DNA of 64,000 nt from the NCBI RefSeq assembly GCF_000241325.1, contig NZ_BAEI01000067.1, forward strand, positions 1-64,000. Direction: 5' to 3'. The notes beneath the pieces were generated by a model. The model was not told the origin of the DNA and ran no database searches. It saw only the letters and a list, made by a program, of their open reading frames with translations. Source of the DNA: Gordonia polyisoprenivorans NBRC 16320 = JCM 10675. GTDB lineage: Bacteria; Actinomycetota; Actinomycetes; Mycobacteriales; Mycobacteriaceae. Positions 16,922-28,400 of this stretch are shown one piece after another. Position 1 is the stretch's first letter. Each line of letters opens with the position of its first letter. A program made the position numbers and the translations under genes.

Positions 16922-17860
16922 GTGAATGAACTCGACAACGCGCGTGCCGAGTTCCGCGATCGACTGATCGCGGAGGGGTTACTCATCCCGACCGGCGTCG
17001 ACGGACTGTACGGCCGCAGCGGAACGTTCGAAGACATCATCGACGGAATCGACGGCGTCGTCCGGCGCACCGGCCGGTCGGTGTACGGCACCGACGGTGC
17101 GAAACGCCTGCGCTTTCCCCCGGTGTTCCCCCGGACATCCTTCGAGAAGACCGATTACATCGCGTCGTTCCCGCAGCTGACCGGTGCCATCTCGACCTTC
17201 CTCGGCGACAACAAGGAGCACCGGGCGCTGCTGGCCGACCGTGACGAGGGCCGGCCGTGGGACGGGCACCTGGCGTCCGCCGGGACCATGCTGGTGTCGG
17301 CGGCCTGTCATCCGCTCTACAACACCATCTCCGGCGAGCTCCCCGATGGCGGTTCACGCTTCGATGTGTACGGCTACTGCTTCCGGCACGAGCCAGCCAT
17401 CGACCCGGCTCGCATGCAGGCCTTCCGCATGCACGAGTACGTCTACGTCGGCGACCCCGATTCTGCTGCAGCACATCGTGATTCGTGGATTCCGCGAGGC
17501 CTCGACGTGCTCACCAGCCTCGGTCTCAAGCCCGAGGCGGTACCGGCCAACGACCCGTTCTTCGGTCGTGCGGGACGCCTGCTGGCCACCAACCAGATCG
17601 AGGAGAACCTGAAGACCGAACTCGTGGTACGCCTCTACGGCGACCTCGACGACGGCACCGCCGTCGTCTCGTGCAACTGCCACCGCGAGCATTTCGGCGA
17701 GAATTTCGCGATTCACACCGCTGACGGCGAGGTCGCCCACAGCGCCTGCGTGGGCTTCGGCATGGAACGTATCGCCTTGGCACTGTTGACCAATCACGGC
17801 ACCACGATCTCGCAGTGGCCCGCCGACGTGCTCAACGAACTCGGCCTCAGCCGGCAGTAG
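16922..17860 (+). CDS. Amino acid:[carrier protein] ligase (truncated seryl-tRNA synthetase homologue)
   Basis: 312 residues from a GTG at 16922 with GGAG 8 nt upstream. It is a class II synthetase core lacking a tRNA-binding arm: motif 2 is YGYCFRHEPAIDPARMQAFRMHEYVYVG and motif 3 is GFGMERIALAL (Arg283). Candidate zinc ligands Cys129, Glu172 and Cys276 match the Cys-Glu-Cys pattern of atypical SerRS-like enzymes. In Bradyrhizobium such proteins activate glycine or alanine and load a small carrier protein, not tRNA (Mocibob and co-workers). The carrier protein, AcpS-like enzyme and DUF1839 lie in the divergent operon. Its 3' end overlaps the convergent esterase gene by 14 bp. Confidence 0.9.
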   Translation: MNELDNARAEFRDRLIAEGLLIPTGVDGLYGRSGTFEDIIDGIDGVVRRTGRSVYGTDGAKRLRFPPVFPRTSFEKTDYIASFPQLTGAISTFLGDNKEHRALLADRDEGRPWDGHLASAGTMLVSAACHPLYNTISGELPDGGSRFDVYGYCFRHEPAIDPARMQAFRMHEYVYVGDPDSAAAHRDSWIPRGLDVLTSLGLKPEAVPANDPFFGRAGRLLATNQIEENLKTELVVRLYGDLDDGTAVVSCNCHREHFGENFAIHTADGEVAHSACVGFGMERIALALLTNHGTTISQWPADVLNELGLSRQ

Positions 17861-19310
17861 CCGCCACAACCGGCGTCGCCGCCGGCGCAGATGTAGCAGA
17901 AGGTGTCGCCTCGGCGGCACCTTCTGTTACATCTGCAGCTGTGGTGGGGTGCGCAGCCGGGGCCTCGGTGGGGGTCGTGGGCTCTGTGGTGGTGGGCTGG
18001 GCAGCCGGGGCCGCAGCGGGAGTCGGGGTGGGCTCCGACGGGGACACCTCGACAGCCGGGGCCGCAGCGGGAGTCGGGGTGGGCTGGGACGTGGTCACCT
18101 CGGCGGCCGCCGCCTGCTGTTGCACCTGCGGCGCGATCACCCGCTGCGCCGCCGACTCTTGGGCCGCCGATGTCTGGGCGGCCGACTTCTGCGCTGCGGA
18201 CTTCTGCGCTGCCGATTTCTGGGCAGCCGCCGCCAGATCCGCTTCGATCTGGGCGGCGTCCGACGGCTGGGTCGATGCCCAGGAGAACCAGTTGTGCCCG
18301 CCGTTGGAGTAGGTGAAGTGGACCGGCAGGTCCATCCGCTGGGCGGCGGCGTTGAGGATCACCGTCGACGTGAGCGCACCGACCTCCAATCCGACGCCGA
18401 GTAGCTCGGTGACGAGGGCGCCGGGAATGAGGATCGGCCACAACACAAGTGGTTGTTGTTGCAGCGTTTGCCAGGCGAGCTGGAGTTCACCGACCGACGG
18501 GATGCCGTTGCCGGTGGAGATGATGATGGTCTGCCCGTTGGCCTTCGCCTCGGCGATCCGGCTCAGGACGTCGTTGTCGGCCCAGGTGTTGCCCTCGCTC
18601 AGCGGGAGTCCCCACATCGCTGACAGACCGTTGTCGATGTCGGCGCGCGCGGTCTGGATGATCGGGATGAGTACCCACCCCAGCGGGTTGTTGGTCTCGT
18701 AGAAACCCGAGTACGAGCGCGCCACGGCGAACACCTCGGGGTGGTTCAGCGCGACGATGACCGCGGGCGCCCCGGACATCGAGACACCGACGATCGCGTT
18801 GTCCGACGTCCCGATGTCGAAGTTCTCGTTCAGGTAGGCGGGCAGTTCCTCACCGAGGAAGGTATCCCATTGCGGTGCAGTGGTACTGCCGGTCGGCGCC
18901 GACTGCCAGTTGGTGTCCCACTCGCCCTTGCCACCGGCGGGCATCACCAGGTTGTAGCTGGTGCTGTAGGCGGCCACCGCACCCGAGGTCGGCGTCGCCC
19001 AGTTGTTGTACTCGTCGTTCGAGCCCAGGCCGTCGAGGAAGTACACGGCCTGCTCGGTCTGGCCCGGTGCCTGATCCGATGCCCGCACCTGCACGACGAC
19101 GTTGCGACCCAACGCCTCCGAGTAGAGGGTGCACGTCTGGATGTGCTGGGCCTCCTCGTCCGGGGTCCGCCACTCGCATCCCGGACGAAGGGTATCCGGG
19201 TCGACCGCACGCGCCTGTCCCGCCACCCCGATCAGCGCCGCGGCCGTCGACGTCACCACCACCAGTGCGGTGACCACGCGCCGCCGCACACCGAATCCCC
19301 CACCACGCAT
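17847..19310 (-). CDS. Secreted antigen-85-like mycolyltransferase/esterase with a low-complexity tail
   Basis: 487 residues from the ATG at 19310, with GAAGG upstream. A signal peptide is present (basic start, hydrophobic stretch 12-30, likely cleavage after GQARA at 35). The catalytic domain follows antigen 85: YFLDGLGSNDEYNNW, NLVMPAGGKGEWDTNW, nucleophile Ser177 in GVSMSG, and GGHNWFSW with the histidine. It should act in the cell wall, transferring mycolates to trehalose or arabinogalactan. After about residue 350 the protein is a low-complexity tail: five AQxSA units, then Pro-Thr-Ala repeats, perhaps a wall-spanning spacer. The last codons overlap the convergent ligase gene. NRPS1 ends 165 bp upstream; nothing else was recognised in that gap. 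Confidence 0.88.
   Translation of the reverse strand: MRGGGFGVRRRVVTALVVVTSTAAALIGVAGQARAVDPDTLRPGCEWRTPDEEAQHIQTCTLYSEALGRNVVVQVRASDQAPGQTEQAVYFLDGLGSNDEYNNWATPTSGAVAAYSTSYNLVMPAGGKGEWDTNWQSAPTGSTTAPQWDTFLGEELPAYLNENFDIGTSDNAIVGVSMSGAPAVIVALNHPEVFAVARSYSGFYETNNPLGWVLIPIIQTARADIDNGLSAMWGLPLSEGNTWADNDVLSRIAEAKANGQTIIISTGNGIPSVGELQLAWQTLQQQPLVLWPILIPGALVTELLGVGLEVGALTSTVILNAAAQRMDLPVHFTYSNGGHNWFSWASTQPSDAAQIEADLAAAAQKSAAQKSAAQKSAAQTSAAQESAAQRVIAPQVQQQAAAAEVTTSQPTPTPAAAPAVEVSPSEPTPTPAAAPAAQPTTTEPTTPTEAPAAHPTTAADVTEGAAEATPSATSAPAATPVVAATAG
17887..17936. terminator. Strong 19-bp hairpin at the ligase/esterase convergent junction
   Basis: GCAGATGTAGCAGAAGGTG (17887-17905) pairs almost perfectly with CACCTTCTGTTACATCTGC (17918-17936), with an inner CGCC/GGCG. 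It lies 26 bp after the ligase stop and inside the coding tail of the esterase, so it can end plus-strand transcription while being translated on the other strand. It shares GTAGCAGAAGGT with the hairpin at 11269-11312. Confidence 0.65.
18004..18105 (-). repeat. Two 51-bp in-frame repeats in the esterase tail
   Basis: Two adjacent copies of a 51-bp unit beginning GCCGGGGCCGCAGCGGGAGT encode Pro-Thr-Ala-rich 17-residue repeats of the wall-spanning tail. Confidence 0.75.
18152..18226 (-). repeat. Five 15-bp in-frame repeats (AQxSA) in the esterase tail
   Basis: Five consecutive 15-bp units of the type GCCGACTTCTGCGCT encode AQ(K/T/E)SA pentapeptides at the junction between the catalytic domain and the Pro-rich tail. 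Confidence 0.85.
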
Positions 19311-19475
19311 GACTGAGCCTTCCGAGATCTCCCCCGACCCGGATCGACGGCAACCACCGTCTCGTTGCCGCAGGGAACATTACGGACAGCACACCCTCTA
19401 CGCAGCACAAACGCCGACTTTGCTGTACCGATGCTCCTGGTCGCGTCGGCAAAGACGCGAGGGACGGGTCGGGCC

Positions 19476-22400
19476 TCAGTGCCCTCGCGCGACGGCACGG
19501 TCGGCCACCAACTGCGCGACCCGCGCCATCACATCCGGCTCCCCCAATTCGGCGTGGGAGACGTCGAGCCGTGCCACCCGCGGCGTCGCACTCACCAACG
19601 ACTCCCACCCGGAGATGTCGCCGGTCTGTGCCGACGCCACGTAGAGCACCTCGTCGACCTCGACGCGACCGGTCCGATGCGCACGCACCGCAGCGATGAG
19701 AGCCCGCAACCGTTCGGCGACAACCACATCGGCCGCTGTGCCCTCGTGTGCCGGAGCCTGCGCCAGCTCGTCGGGGGTCCGTGCGTCCATCAACACCAGC
19801 AGCTCGACCCGCTCACCGAGGTCGGTGAGTTGGCGGGCGATCTCATGGGCCAGGTTCCCGCCGATCGACCACCCGATCAGCCGGTAGGGTCCCGACAGCT
19901 GCCGACGGCGGATCGCGTCAACGTGACGCCGCGCGATCTCGGCCATGTTGTCGGGCATATCACCGGAAAGCAGTTCGGGGAGTTGCAGTCCCACGACCCG
20001 ATGTCCCGACGTCGCAGCCAACGGGCGGAACGGTGTCGGCATGCCGCTCACGCCGTGCACCGCCCACAGGAGCGGCAGTCCGGGATCGTTGTCGGCACAG
20101 TCGAAGTCGACGACGCGCTCCTGGTCGGTACCGACGCGCGCCATTGCGGCGGCCACCCCGCGCGGGGTCGGACGGGCCACGAGATCGGCCAGATCCGGAC
20201 GCAGCCCGGTGTGATCGACGATCTCGGCATGCAGCCGCAGCAGCAGAAGCGAATGCCCGCCGAGGGCGAAGAAGTCGTCGTCGACGCCGGGTTCGCAGCC
20301 CAACACCGCATCGAACGCCGAGATCACCTGGCGCTCCAGATCGTTGGTGGCACTGCAGCTTCCGGAATCACGCTCGTGCGACGACGGCCCGGCAGGCGCG
20401 GGCAGCCGGGAGGTGTCGATCTTCCCGGTCACGGTGCGTGCGATCTCGTCGACCACGATCACCTGGGCGGGCACCATGTGTCGCGGTAGTCGCTGCCGGC
20501 ACGCTCGCTCTGCCTCGGCACCGCCGACGCCGACCACGTAGGCGACGAGCATCGGCCCCGCGGGTCCCGGCCGCACGACGGCCGCGGCCTGGGTGGCGCC
20601 CGCGCCCATCAGGACGGCCTCGATCTCCGCCGGCTCCACCCGCTGCCCCCGAAGCTTGATCTGCCGGTCCGCCCGGCCCACATATGTCAGCGCACCGTCA
20701 CCCTCGAGACGCACCCGGTCGCCGGTGCGATACATGCGGCCGCCGCCGGGGCAAGCCACGAAGCGCACCGACGTCAATGCAGTATCACCCAGATAGCCTT
20801 GTGCCAGTGCATCTCCCGCGAGATACAGCTCGCCGTCGACGCCGGGCGGTACCGGTCGCAACCAACGGTCGAGGACGGCGACGGTGGTGCCGTCGATGGG
20901 TCTGCCGATCCGTACCGCCCCGTCCGGGCGCACGGGTGCGAAGGTTGCCGCGACCGTGGCCTCGGTCGGGCCGTACACGTTGACGAGTTCGCAGCGCGCA
21001 GCCCACGCACGCGCGATCGACGGTGACAGCGCCTCACCTCCGACGAAGACCAGTCGTACCGATGTGAGTTGCTGCACGTCGAGCGTCGCGAGCACCGACG
21101 GCGTTGCGATGAACACCGTGATCCGTTGCGTGACAAGCCACTCGGTCAACTCCGTCCCGGCGGTGATCCCGGCGGGTGCGACCACCAACCGCGCGGCGGC
21201 CGCCAGCGGCAGCACCATTTCCATGATCGACGGGTCGAAGCCGACGCTGACCATCGCCGCCACCCGGTCGTCGGATCGGATCGGGGCGATGGTCGCGAGC
21301 CGCCGTAACCCGCGGTGCCCGACGACCACCGCATTCGGTGTGCCGGTGGTACCCGACGTGGTGATCACATACGCCGCGGATGCCGGCGACACCCGCGCGA
21401 CCGGCACCTCGGTCACCGACGCTCCCGACGTGGAGGGGCGCGGCGGAACATCGTTGTCGTACAACGGGTATGCGCCGGTTCGCTCGAGAACTGCGTCGAT
21501 CCGCGCCGGCGGATGTGCCACGTCGACGGGGACGGGCACCGCGCCGATCCGGGTGACGGCGCGGAAGGCGACCTGCTGGCGTACGGACCGTTCGATGAGA
21601 ATCGCCACCCGCTCACCACTGCGGATACCTCGCGCGCGCAACGCGTGTGCGGTCACCGCCACCCAGTCGTCGAGGTGCCGATAGCTCAGCAGCGTCGTGC
21701 CGTCCTCGATGGCGATGCGATCCGGCTGATGCGCAGCGGGTTCGGCGAACATGTCACCGAGTGTCGCGGGATCGGTGTACGGCGCGCCGTGCGCGCTCGC
21801 CTCGATCAGGGTCTGCTCGTCGGGCAACAGCAGATCGACCGAGGCCATGCGTGTTCCGGCCTCATCGACGAGGAGCTGCAGCGCCGTCTCCATGCGTGCC
21901 ATCAGGGTCTCGACGGTCGCAGGAGCCGCCCACTGCGCCCGATGCGCGCAAAGTAACTTTCCGTCTTCGACGATCACGCGCAGCGCGAAATCCCCCATCG
22001 GCGTGAGGGACTCGTCGACGTCACCCATCGTGGCCGGATCGAGGAGCGTGTGATCGGACGCGTCGGCACCGACCGTCAACGCCACCTCCGCCAACGAGGG
22101 AGCGACCGACCCGCCGGTGACCCCGATCTCCCGCATCACCTCGTCGAACGGAACCCACGAGTGCTCCAGCGCCGCGATATCGTCGTCTCGAACCCGATTC
22201 ACCCACTCTGCGCATGTCATTCGTGGGTCGAGACGTGTCCGCAGCACGACGGTCGCGACCAGCATCCCCACCACGTCGGACAGATCGGGGTCTCGCCGCA
22301 GGGACGTGGTGGTCGCCACGACGACGTCATCGGTGCCCGACTGCACGGCCAGCGCCCACGCCAAGGCTGCGTGGACAAGGTGGAATCGGCTGACGCGCAG

Positions 22401-25400
22401 GCTCCGTGCGGCCCCGTCGAGCTGCGGCCACAGCTCCGCCGGGAGCGCGCGACGAGTGTGGACGATCCTGCCCTCGGCGTGCGGCAGGTGATCGAGGACG
22501 AGGGGCGCGGGCGGATCGGCCAGCACACGTTGCCAATACGCCAGTTCGCGGTCACGCGCAGCGGACTCGGCAGCCAGCAACCGGCCGCTCACCCGCGCGG
22601 CCGACGGAGCCGCCGCAAGCGTTCCGCCGAAATGCTTCGGCCCGCTCGCTGCGCTCCCGGCGCCGGGATGATTCGGCCCGCTCGCTGCGCTCCCGGCGCC
22701 AGGATGATTCGGCCCGCTGAGCAGCGCGGCCAGTTCCCGCTGCAAGACCACCGCGGACTCACCGTCGAGCGCGATGTGATGCGCCACCACCAGCACCGCA
22801 GACACCGTCTGCTCCTCGGAGGCGATCAGGCCCACCCGAACCGGTGGAGAGGTGGCGAGCGAGTCGAACGGAGTCGCGAGCATCTCGCCGACCGCACCGG
22901 CGTCGAGCAGATCGATCGTCGGCTCCCAGGTGTCGAGCACCCGCTGGCGCGGCCCGTCGTCGGACATCGGATACACGGTGCGCAACGCGGCATGCCGACC
23001 GATCAACGTACGCACCGCAGTTCGCACGTCCAGCACGCTGGGAAAATTCGGCCCGCTCGCTTCGCTCCCGGCGCCGGGAAAATTCGGCCCGCTCGCTTCA
23101 CTCCCGGCGCCGGGAAAATTCGGCCCGCTCGCTTCACTCCCGGCGCCGGGAAAATTCGGCCCGCTCGCTTCACTCCCGGCGCCGGGAAAATTCGACCCGC
23201 TCGCTCCACTCCCGGCGCCGGCCCCACCGGGGATCGGCAGGAGCACCGGCACGTGATAACCGGGTTTGCCGAGCTCGGCCGCCATCCACATCCGTCGTTG
23301 CGGCCCGGTCAGCGGGACGTCGCCCCCCTCGGTCGCGATCTGTTCGGTGTCGGGCGCAACACCCACCTCGCCGTCGTTCGCCTTCTCGGCGATCCGGCGG
23401 TCGAGCCGGGCGGCGAGCTCACCGACGGTCGGATGGTCGAACAGCCACTTCGCCGACACCGTCCACCCGAGCTGCCGGGTGAGCAGCGAGGCCACCCGCG
23501 CCGCCGACAGTGAGGTGCCACCGAGATCGAAGAAGTCGGTATCCGCACGCACCGACGCGCGATCGACCGCCATGATCTCCGCGAACGCCGCCGCCACCGA
23601 CTCCGAGGTGTCCGTCCCGGCCACGGTCTCCTCACCGACGAGCCCACGACCCGCGCCCGCGAAGCCAACCAGCGCATCGACGAGTGCGTCGGCCACAGCG
23701 CTCGCCGTCCGGTCACTCACCCGGGCTGAATACACCACCGTCAGTACCAGCGCCCCGTCACGGTCGCCGACGATCACCTCGAGATCATGGCCGGCAGCCT
23801 CACGCTCGGGCACCACCTGCACCGGCTCAGCACGCACCGCTTCGCTCCCGGAGCCGGCGCCGGCGCCGGGCATATTCGGCCCGCTCGCTTCGCTCCCGGC
23901 GCCGGGCATATTCGCGTCGGGCTCCGGCACCACGTCCTGCCCCACCAACAAGATCGACGTCAACGGATCGTGGGTGGACCGGGCATTCGGGCACACCGCA
24001 CGCACCACCGACTCGTACGGCACTTCCTGATGGTCTGCGATCCGCAGATGCGCCTCCCGCGCACACGCCACCGCGTCGGCGACAGTCGCACCCGGCTGCA
24101 GCCGGGTGCGCACCGCAACGGTGTTGACGAACATACCGACAACGCGCTCCCACTGCGGCGCCGAGCGCCCGTGCACGGGGACACCGACCACGACATCCCA
24201 CTCCCCGGTCAGCCGTCCCAACGTCGCGGTCAGTGCGCCGTGGACAGCGTGAAAGACGCTCGCGCCCAACGCCGACGTCTGCTCCCGCAGAGCAGTGATC
24301 ACGTGCGCGTCGACGTCCCGCACCACCCGGCCCCCGCTGTCGCCGGGCGGTCCGGGCAGCGCGACGGGTGCGCCCGCATCACCGAGTTCGGTGGTCCAGA
24401 AGTCGATGTCGCGGGTGAAGCGACTGGTGGGATCGTCCGGGTCGCCGAGGATGTCGCGCTGCCACCGGGTGTAGTCGGCATAGTCGGGTGCCGACGCGGC
24501 GGGTAGTCCCGTCCGGTAGGCCGACATCAGGTCGTCGAGGAGGATGCGCATCGACCATCCGTCGACAGCGATGTGGTGCAGCGTCAGCACCAGGTAGCCG
24601 CCGCCGAGGCCGGTCTCCCCCTCGTCACGGTCGTCGCCGCTGACGAACAGCCGTGCCCTGATGGCCGTCTCGCGTTCGAGGTCGAAGGGACGTGCGACTT
24701 CCGCCGCGATGGCGTCGCGGACCGCCGCAGTGCTCACCGACTGCACGACGAGGTCGGGAACGTCGGTGGTGAGACGTTGTTCCGGTCCGCGACCGGTATC
24801 GGGAAAGACGGTGCGCAGCGACTCGTGCGCACCTACGACCGCGCGATACGCACGGACGACCCGCGCGGGATCGTAGGATCCGCGAATCCGAAGGACGAGC
24901 GGGATGTGGTAGGTGGTGTCCTCGGGATCGAAGCGGTGGTGAATCCACATGCGCCGCTGCGGATATGCCAGTGGAAGATGCTCGGGACGCGGCGCGTGGT
25001 GCGGTATCGGGCCGGTGAGGTCTGCCGCGCAGTCGATCCGTCGGGCCAGCTCGCCGACGGTACGCGCGCGGAACACGACGTCGGCGTCGAGGTCACGAGA
25101 GGTCCGCGCGCTGAGTCGGGACCGGACCCGCGCCGCCGACAGCGACGTTCCGCCGAGCGCGAAGAAATCGGTGTCCGAGCCGATCTCGGCGCCCGCGCAG
25201 TCGAGAACCTCCGCGAGGACCTCGGCGACGAGCTGTTCGGTGGAAGTGGTGACCGGCGTGTTCGCGGGCACAATTCGGCCCGCTCGCTCCGCTCCCGACA
25301 CCGGCTCCTGCGCGGCAACCGGATTCGGCAACCGGGGATGATCGATCTTGCCACTCGGTCGGGTCGGGAAGCGGTCGACCACCGCGATCGCGGCCGGAAC

Positions 25401-28400
25401 CATGGTGCGCGGCAACACGGTCCGCGCTTGTTCACGCAACCGCTCGGGACGCGGCCGATCGCCGGGCGCCGGGATGACCCACGAGACCAGCAGTGGCTCA
25501 CCGGCCCGGTTGGTACGCACCGCACTGGCGGCGGCCGCCACCCCGGGCAATCCGGCGAGCGCGGCGTTGATCTCCTCGGCCTCCATCCGCACACCACGGA
25601 TCTTGAGTTGGTCGTCGGCGCGACCGTGGATCACCAACGAGCCGTCGCCGCGCCGGTGGACCAGATCGCCGGTGCGATACATGCGATCACCGTCGCCGAA
25701 GGGGCGCGCGACGAATCGCGAGGCGGTGGTGGAGGTGTCCGCGAGATAGCCGCGCGCCAATGCGGCTCCGGCGACGTACAACTCGCCAACGGTGTAGTCG
25801 GGAACCGACTGCAGCGACGAATCCAACACCAGCGCTTCGATATCCGGGACGGGGGTGCCGATGCTCACGGCACCGGCGGTGTCCTGACGGTACGTGGCGC
25901 TGCTGATCGCGACGGTCGTCTCGGTGGGCCCGTACTCGTTGGTCACCGACACCGACGACGTCCACCGACTCAGGAGCGTGCGCGGCAACGCTTCTCCACC
26001 CACCACCACATGCCGCAGCCGCGCCACCTGGGCCGGGTCGAGGGTGCTCAGCACCGATGGCGTGGTCATCAGCACCGTCACCGCCGACCGTGTGATCTCG
26101 GTGGCGAGTTCGGTTCCGGCCATCACCTCGGGTGGGCAGATGACGATGCATGCGCCCGCCGCGCGCGCCGGCACCACACCCATCAGGTGGGCGTCGAATG
26201 CCGTGGTGTGGGTGTGCATCACCCGGTCGGTGGCGTCGAGTCCGAGTCGTTCGGCGGTGGTCAGCGCCCACGCGGCCAGCCCGCGATGGGTGATCTCAAC
26301 ACCCTTGGGTGTCCCGGTCGTCCCGGAGGTGAACGCGAGGTAGGCGACGTCGTCGAGTTGCAGTGTGCGGGTGCGATGTCGGGGTTCGAACTCGGTGACG
26401 CGGCGGGAGCGGTAGAGGTCGGGGTCGTCGAGTGCCACGACCGCGATCCTGACGGGCAGTCGGGGCGGACGATCGGCGCGCAGCGTCAGGATCGTGCGCG
26501 CCCCGGAGCGCTCGATCAGCCGCTCCCGGCGCCGGGGTGGGTCCGCGGGGTCGAGGTTGACGAATGCCGCACCGACACGCGCCAGCGCCATCGTCGCGAC
26601 GACATCGAAGCACGATCGCGGTAGATGCTTCGCGACAACGTCTCCGGGCCCGAGGCCGCGATCCCGCAACGCCCACGCGAGAATCCGCACCAGCCGCTCG
26701 ACGTCCGCGTGGCACAGGACCTCGCCGTATCCGGGAAAGCGATGTGTCACATCGATGATCGCCGGCCGCGTGGCGTCCGGCACGGGCTGACGATCGAGGA
26801 GCTCGGCAAGAGTCTGGGGCGCACGCGTGCGGGCGGAGATGACCGGCGTCTCCACGCTCGATTGCGGCACCGGTGTGCGTGTCAGGGCGCGTACCGGCAG
26901 CGCGGGATCGGCGGTGCCGCTTTCCAGGGTCTCGGTGATGGCGGTCAGGAGCGCCTCGAGGCGGCCGGCATCGGTGACCGAGTCCCGGCATGCGGCAACG
27001 AGATACGTCCGATCGCCGTCGCGGCCGAGCATGATGTCCAGCGCGGCCTGGGTTCTGCCGGTCGTGCCCAGCCCGGTCGTATCCAGTCCGGTCGTATCCG
27101 GCCCGGTCACGCTCAAGTCCGGTGGTATCTCACCGACCACGACGTCGACGAGGGATCGGCCCGCGCGTTCACGCTCCGGGTCGGCGATCGCGGCGATCTC
27201 GGCCAACGGCAGATCCGAATGGTCGATCGCCCCGAGAACGCCGAGAGTGTTGCGGCGCAACAGTGTGGCGAAGGTGTCGTCCGGTTCGATGCGGGTGCGC
27301 AGCGGGACGGCCCGCGCGAAGAGCCCGCAGACCGTGCTCCATCGAGGATCGGCCCGTCCCGACACCGCCGTGCCCACGGTGCATTCCGACGCACCGCCGG
27401 CGGTCATGACGCGTTCCGCAGCAGCGGCCTGGCGAGTCAGGACCACGGCGATCGCGGTGTGCACCACGATGAACGGGGTACTCCCGACCGCGGCCGCGCA
27501 CCGATCGATCCGCGCGGTCAACTCCGTCGGAAACACCACTCGCCCGTGATGTGTGGCTCCCGATCCCGTCGCGGCGAGGTCCATGTCGGTCACGGTGAGC
27601 GGCACGATGGGTTCGGCGAACACCCGCGACCAGTAGCCGGTGAGACGGTCGCGGTGGCTGCGCACCATCGCTTGTCGCCATCTGCTGTACTGCCGGTAGT
27701 CGAGACGACGCGCGGAGTCGGTCGGTGGACCGGTTGTGAGTTCTCGGCGCAGCATGCGAGCGGTCTCGCCGTCGGCGCTGATGTGGTGGATCACGCACAC
27801 CAGCCGATACCCACCCGGCGTGTCGACGAGCCGCGCCCGCCACGGCAGGGACACGGTGAGATCGATGGGGCGGCGGGCGATCTCGGCGAGGACTTCGTCG
27901 GCGTCGACGTCGGTGAGGGGATCGAGCGCACCGAGGTAGGCGTCGACCTCGTCGTCGGTCCACAGTCGTTGATAGGGCACCCCGTCGAGTTCCGGGAAGC
28001 CGGTGCGCAGGCAGTCGTGTCGGCGGACCAGTTCGGCCACCCGACGCCGGATCTCGCGGGCGTCGGTGCCCGGTACCGGGACGATGCCGGCGAGCACGTA
28101 GCCGGGTTGGTCGGGGTCGGCGCGCCAGCGCAGCCACAGATCGAGTTGCTCCGGTGTCAGCCCTGGGTGATCGGGGTCGGCGCTGTCCTCGACCTCCCAC
28201 AGGTCCGGGACCGCGTCGTCGTCGACGATCGGCGAGGTCGACAACAACTGCGACAGCCCGGCGATGGTGGGATGGGCGAACACCTCGGTGACACCGATTC
28301 TGCTGCCGTGCAAAGACAGTCGGGCGGCCAGGCGCGCGGCGGTCAACGAGTTGATGCCGAGGGTGACGAGGTCGGTGTCGGGGTCGAGCGGTGCCGATGC

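Noticed and set aside
16922..17860. A second seryl-tRNA synthetase for translation
   Set aside because: At 312 residues it lacks the tRNA-binding coiled-coil arm and is clustered with a carrier protein and AcpS, so carrier-protein loading is far more likely.
23043..23222. CRISPR-like array of regular repeats
   Set aside because: The 36-bp units are contiguous with no spacers, keep the reading frame of NRPS1, and no cas genes are present.
23513..24580. C5 of NRPS1 as an epimerisation domain
   Set aside because: It precedes a carrier domain and has the C-domain pattern ([36 protein letters not shown]) without the typical E-domain signatures.
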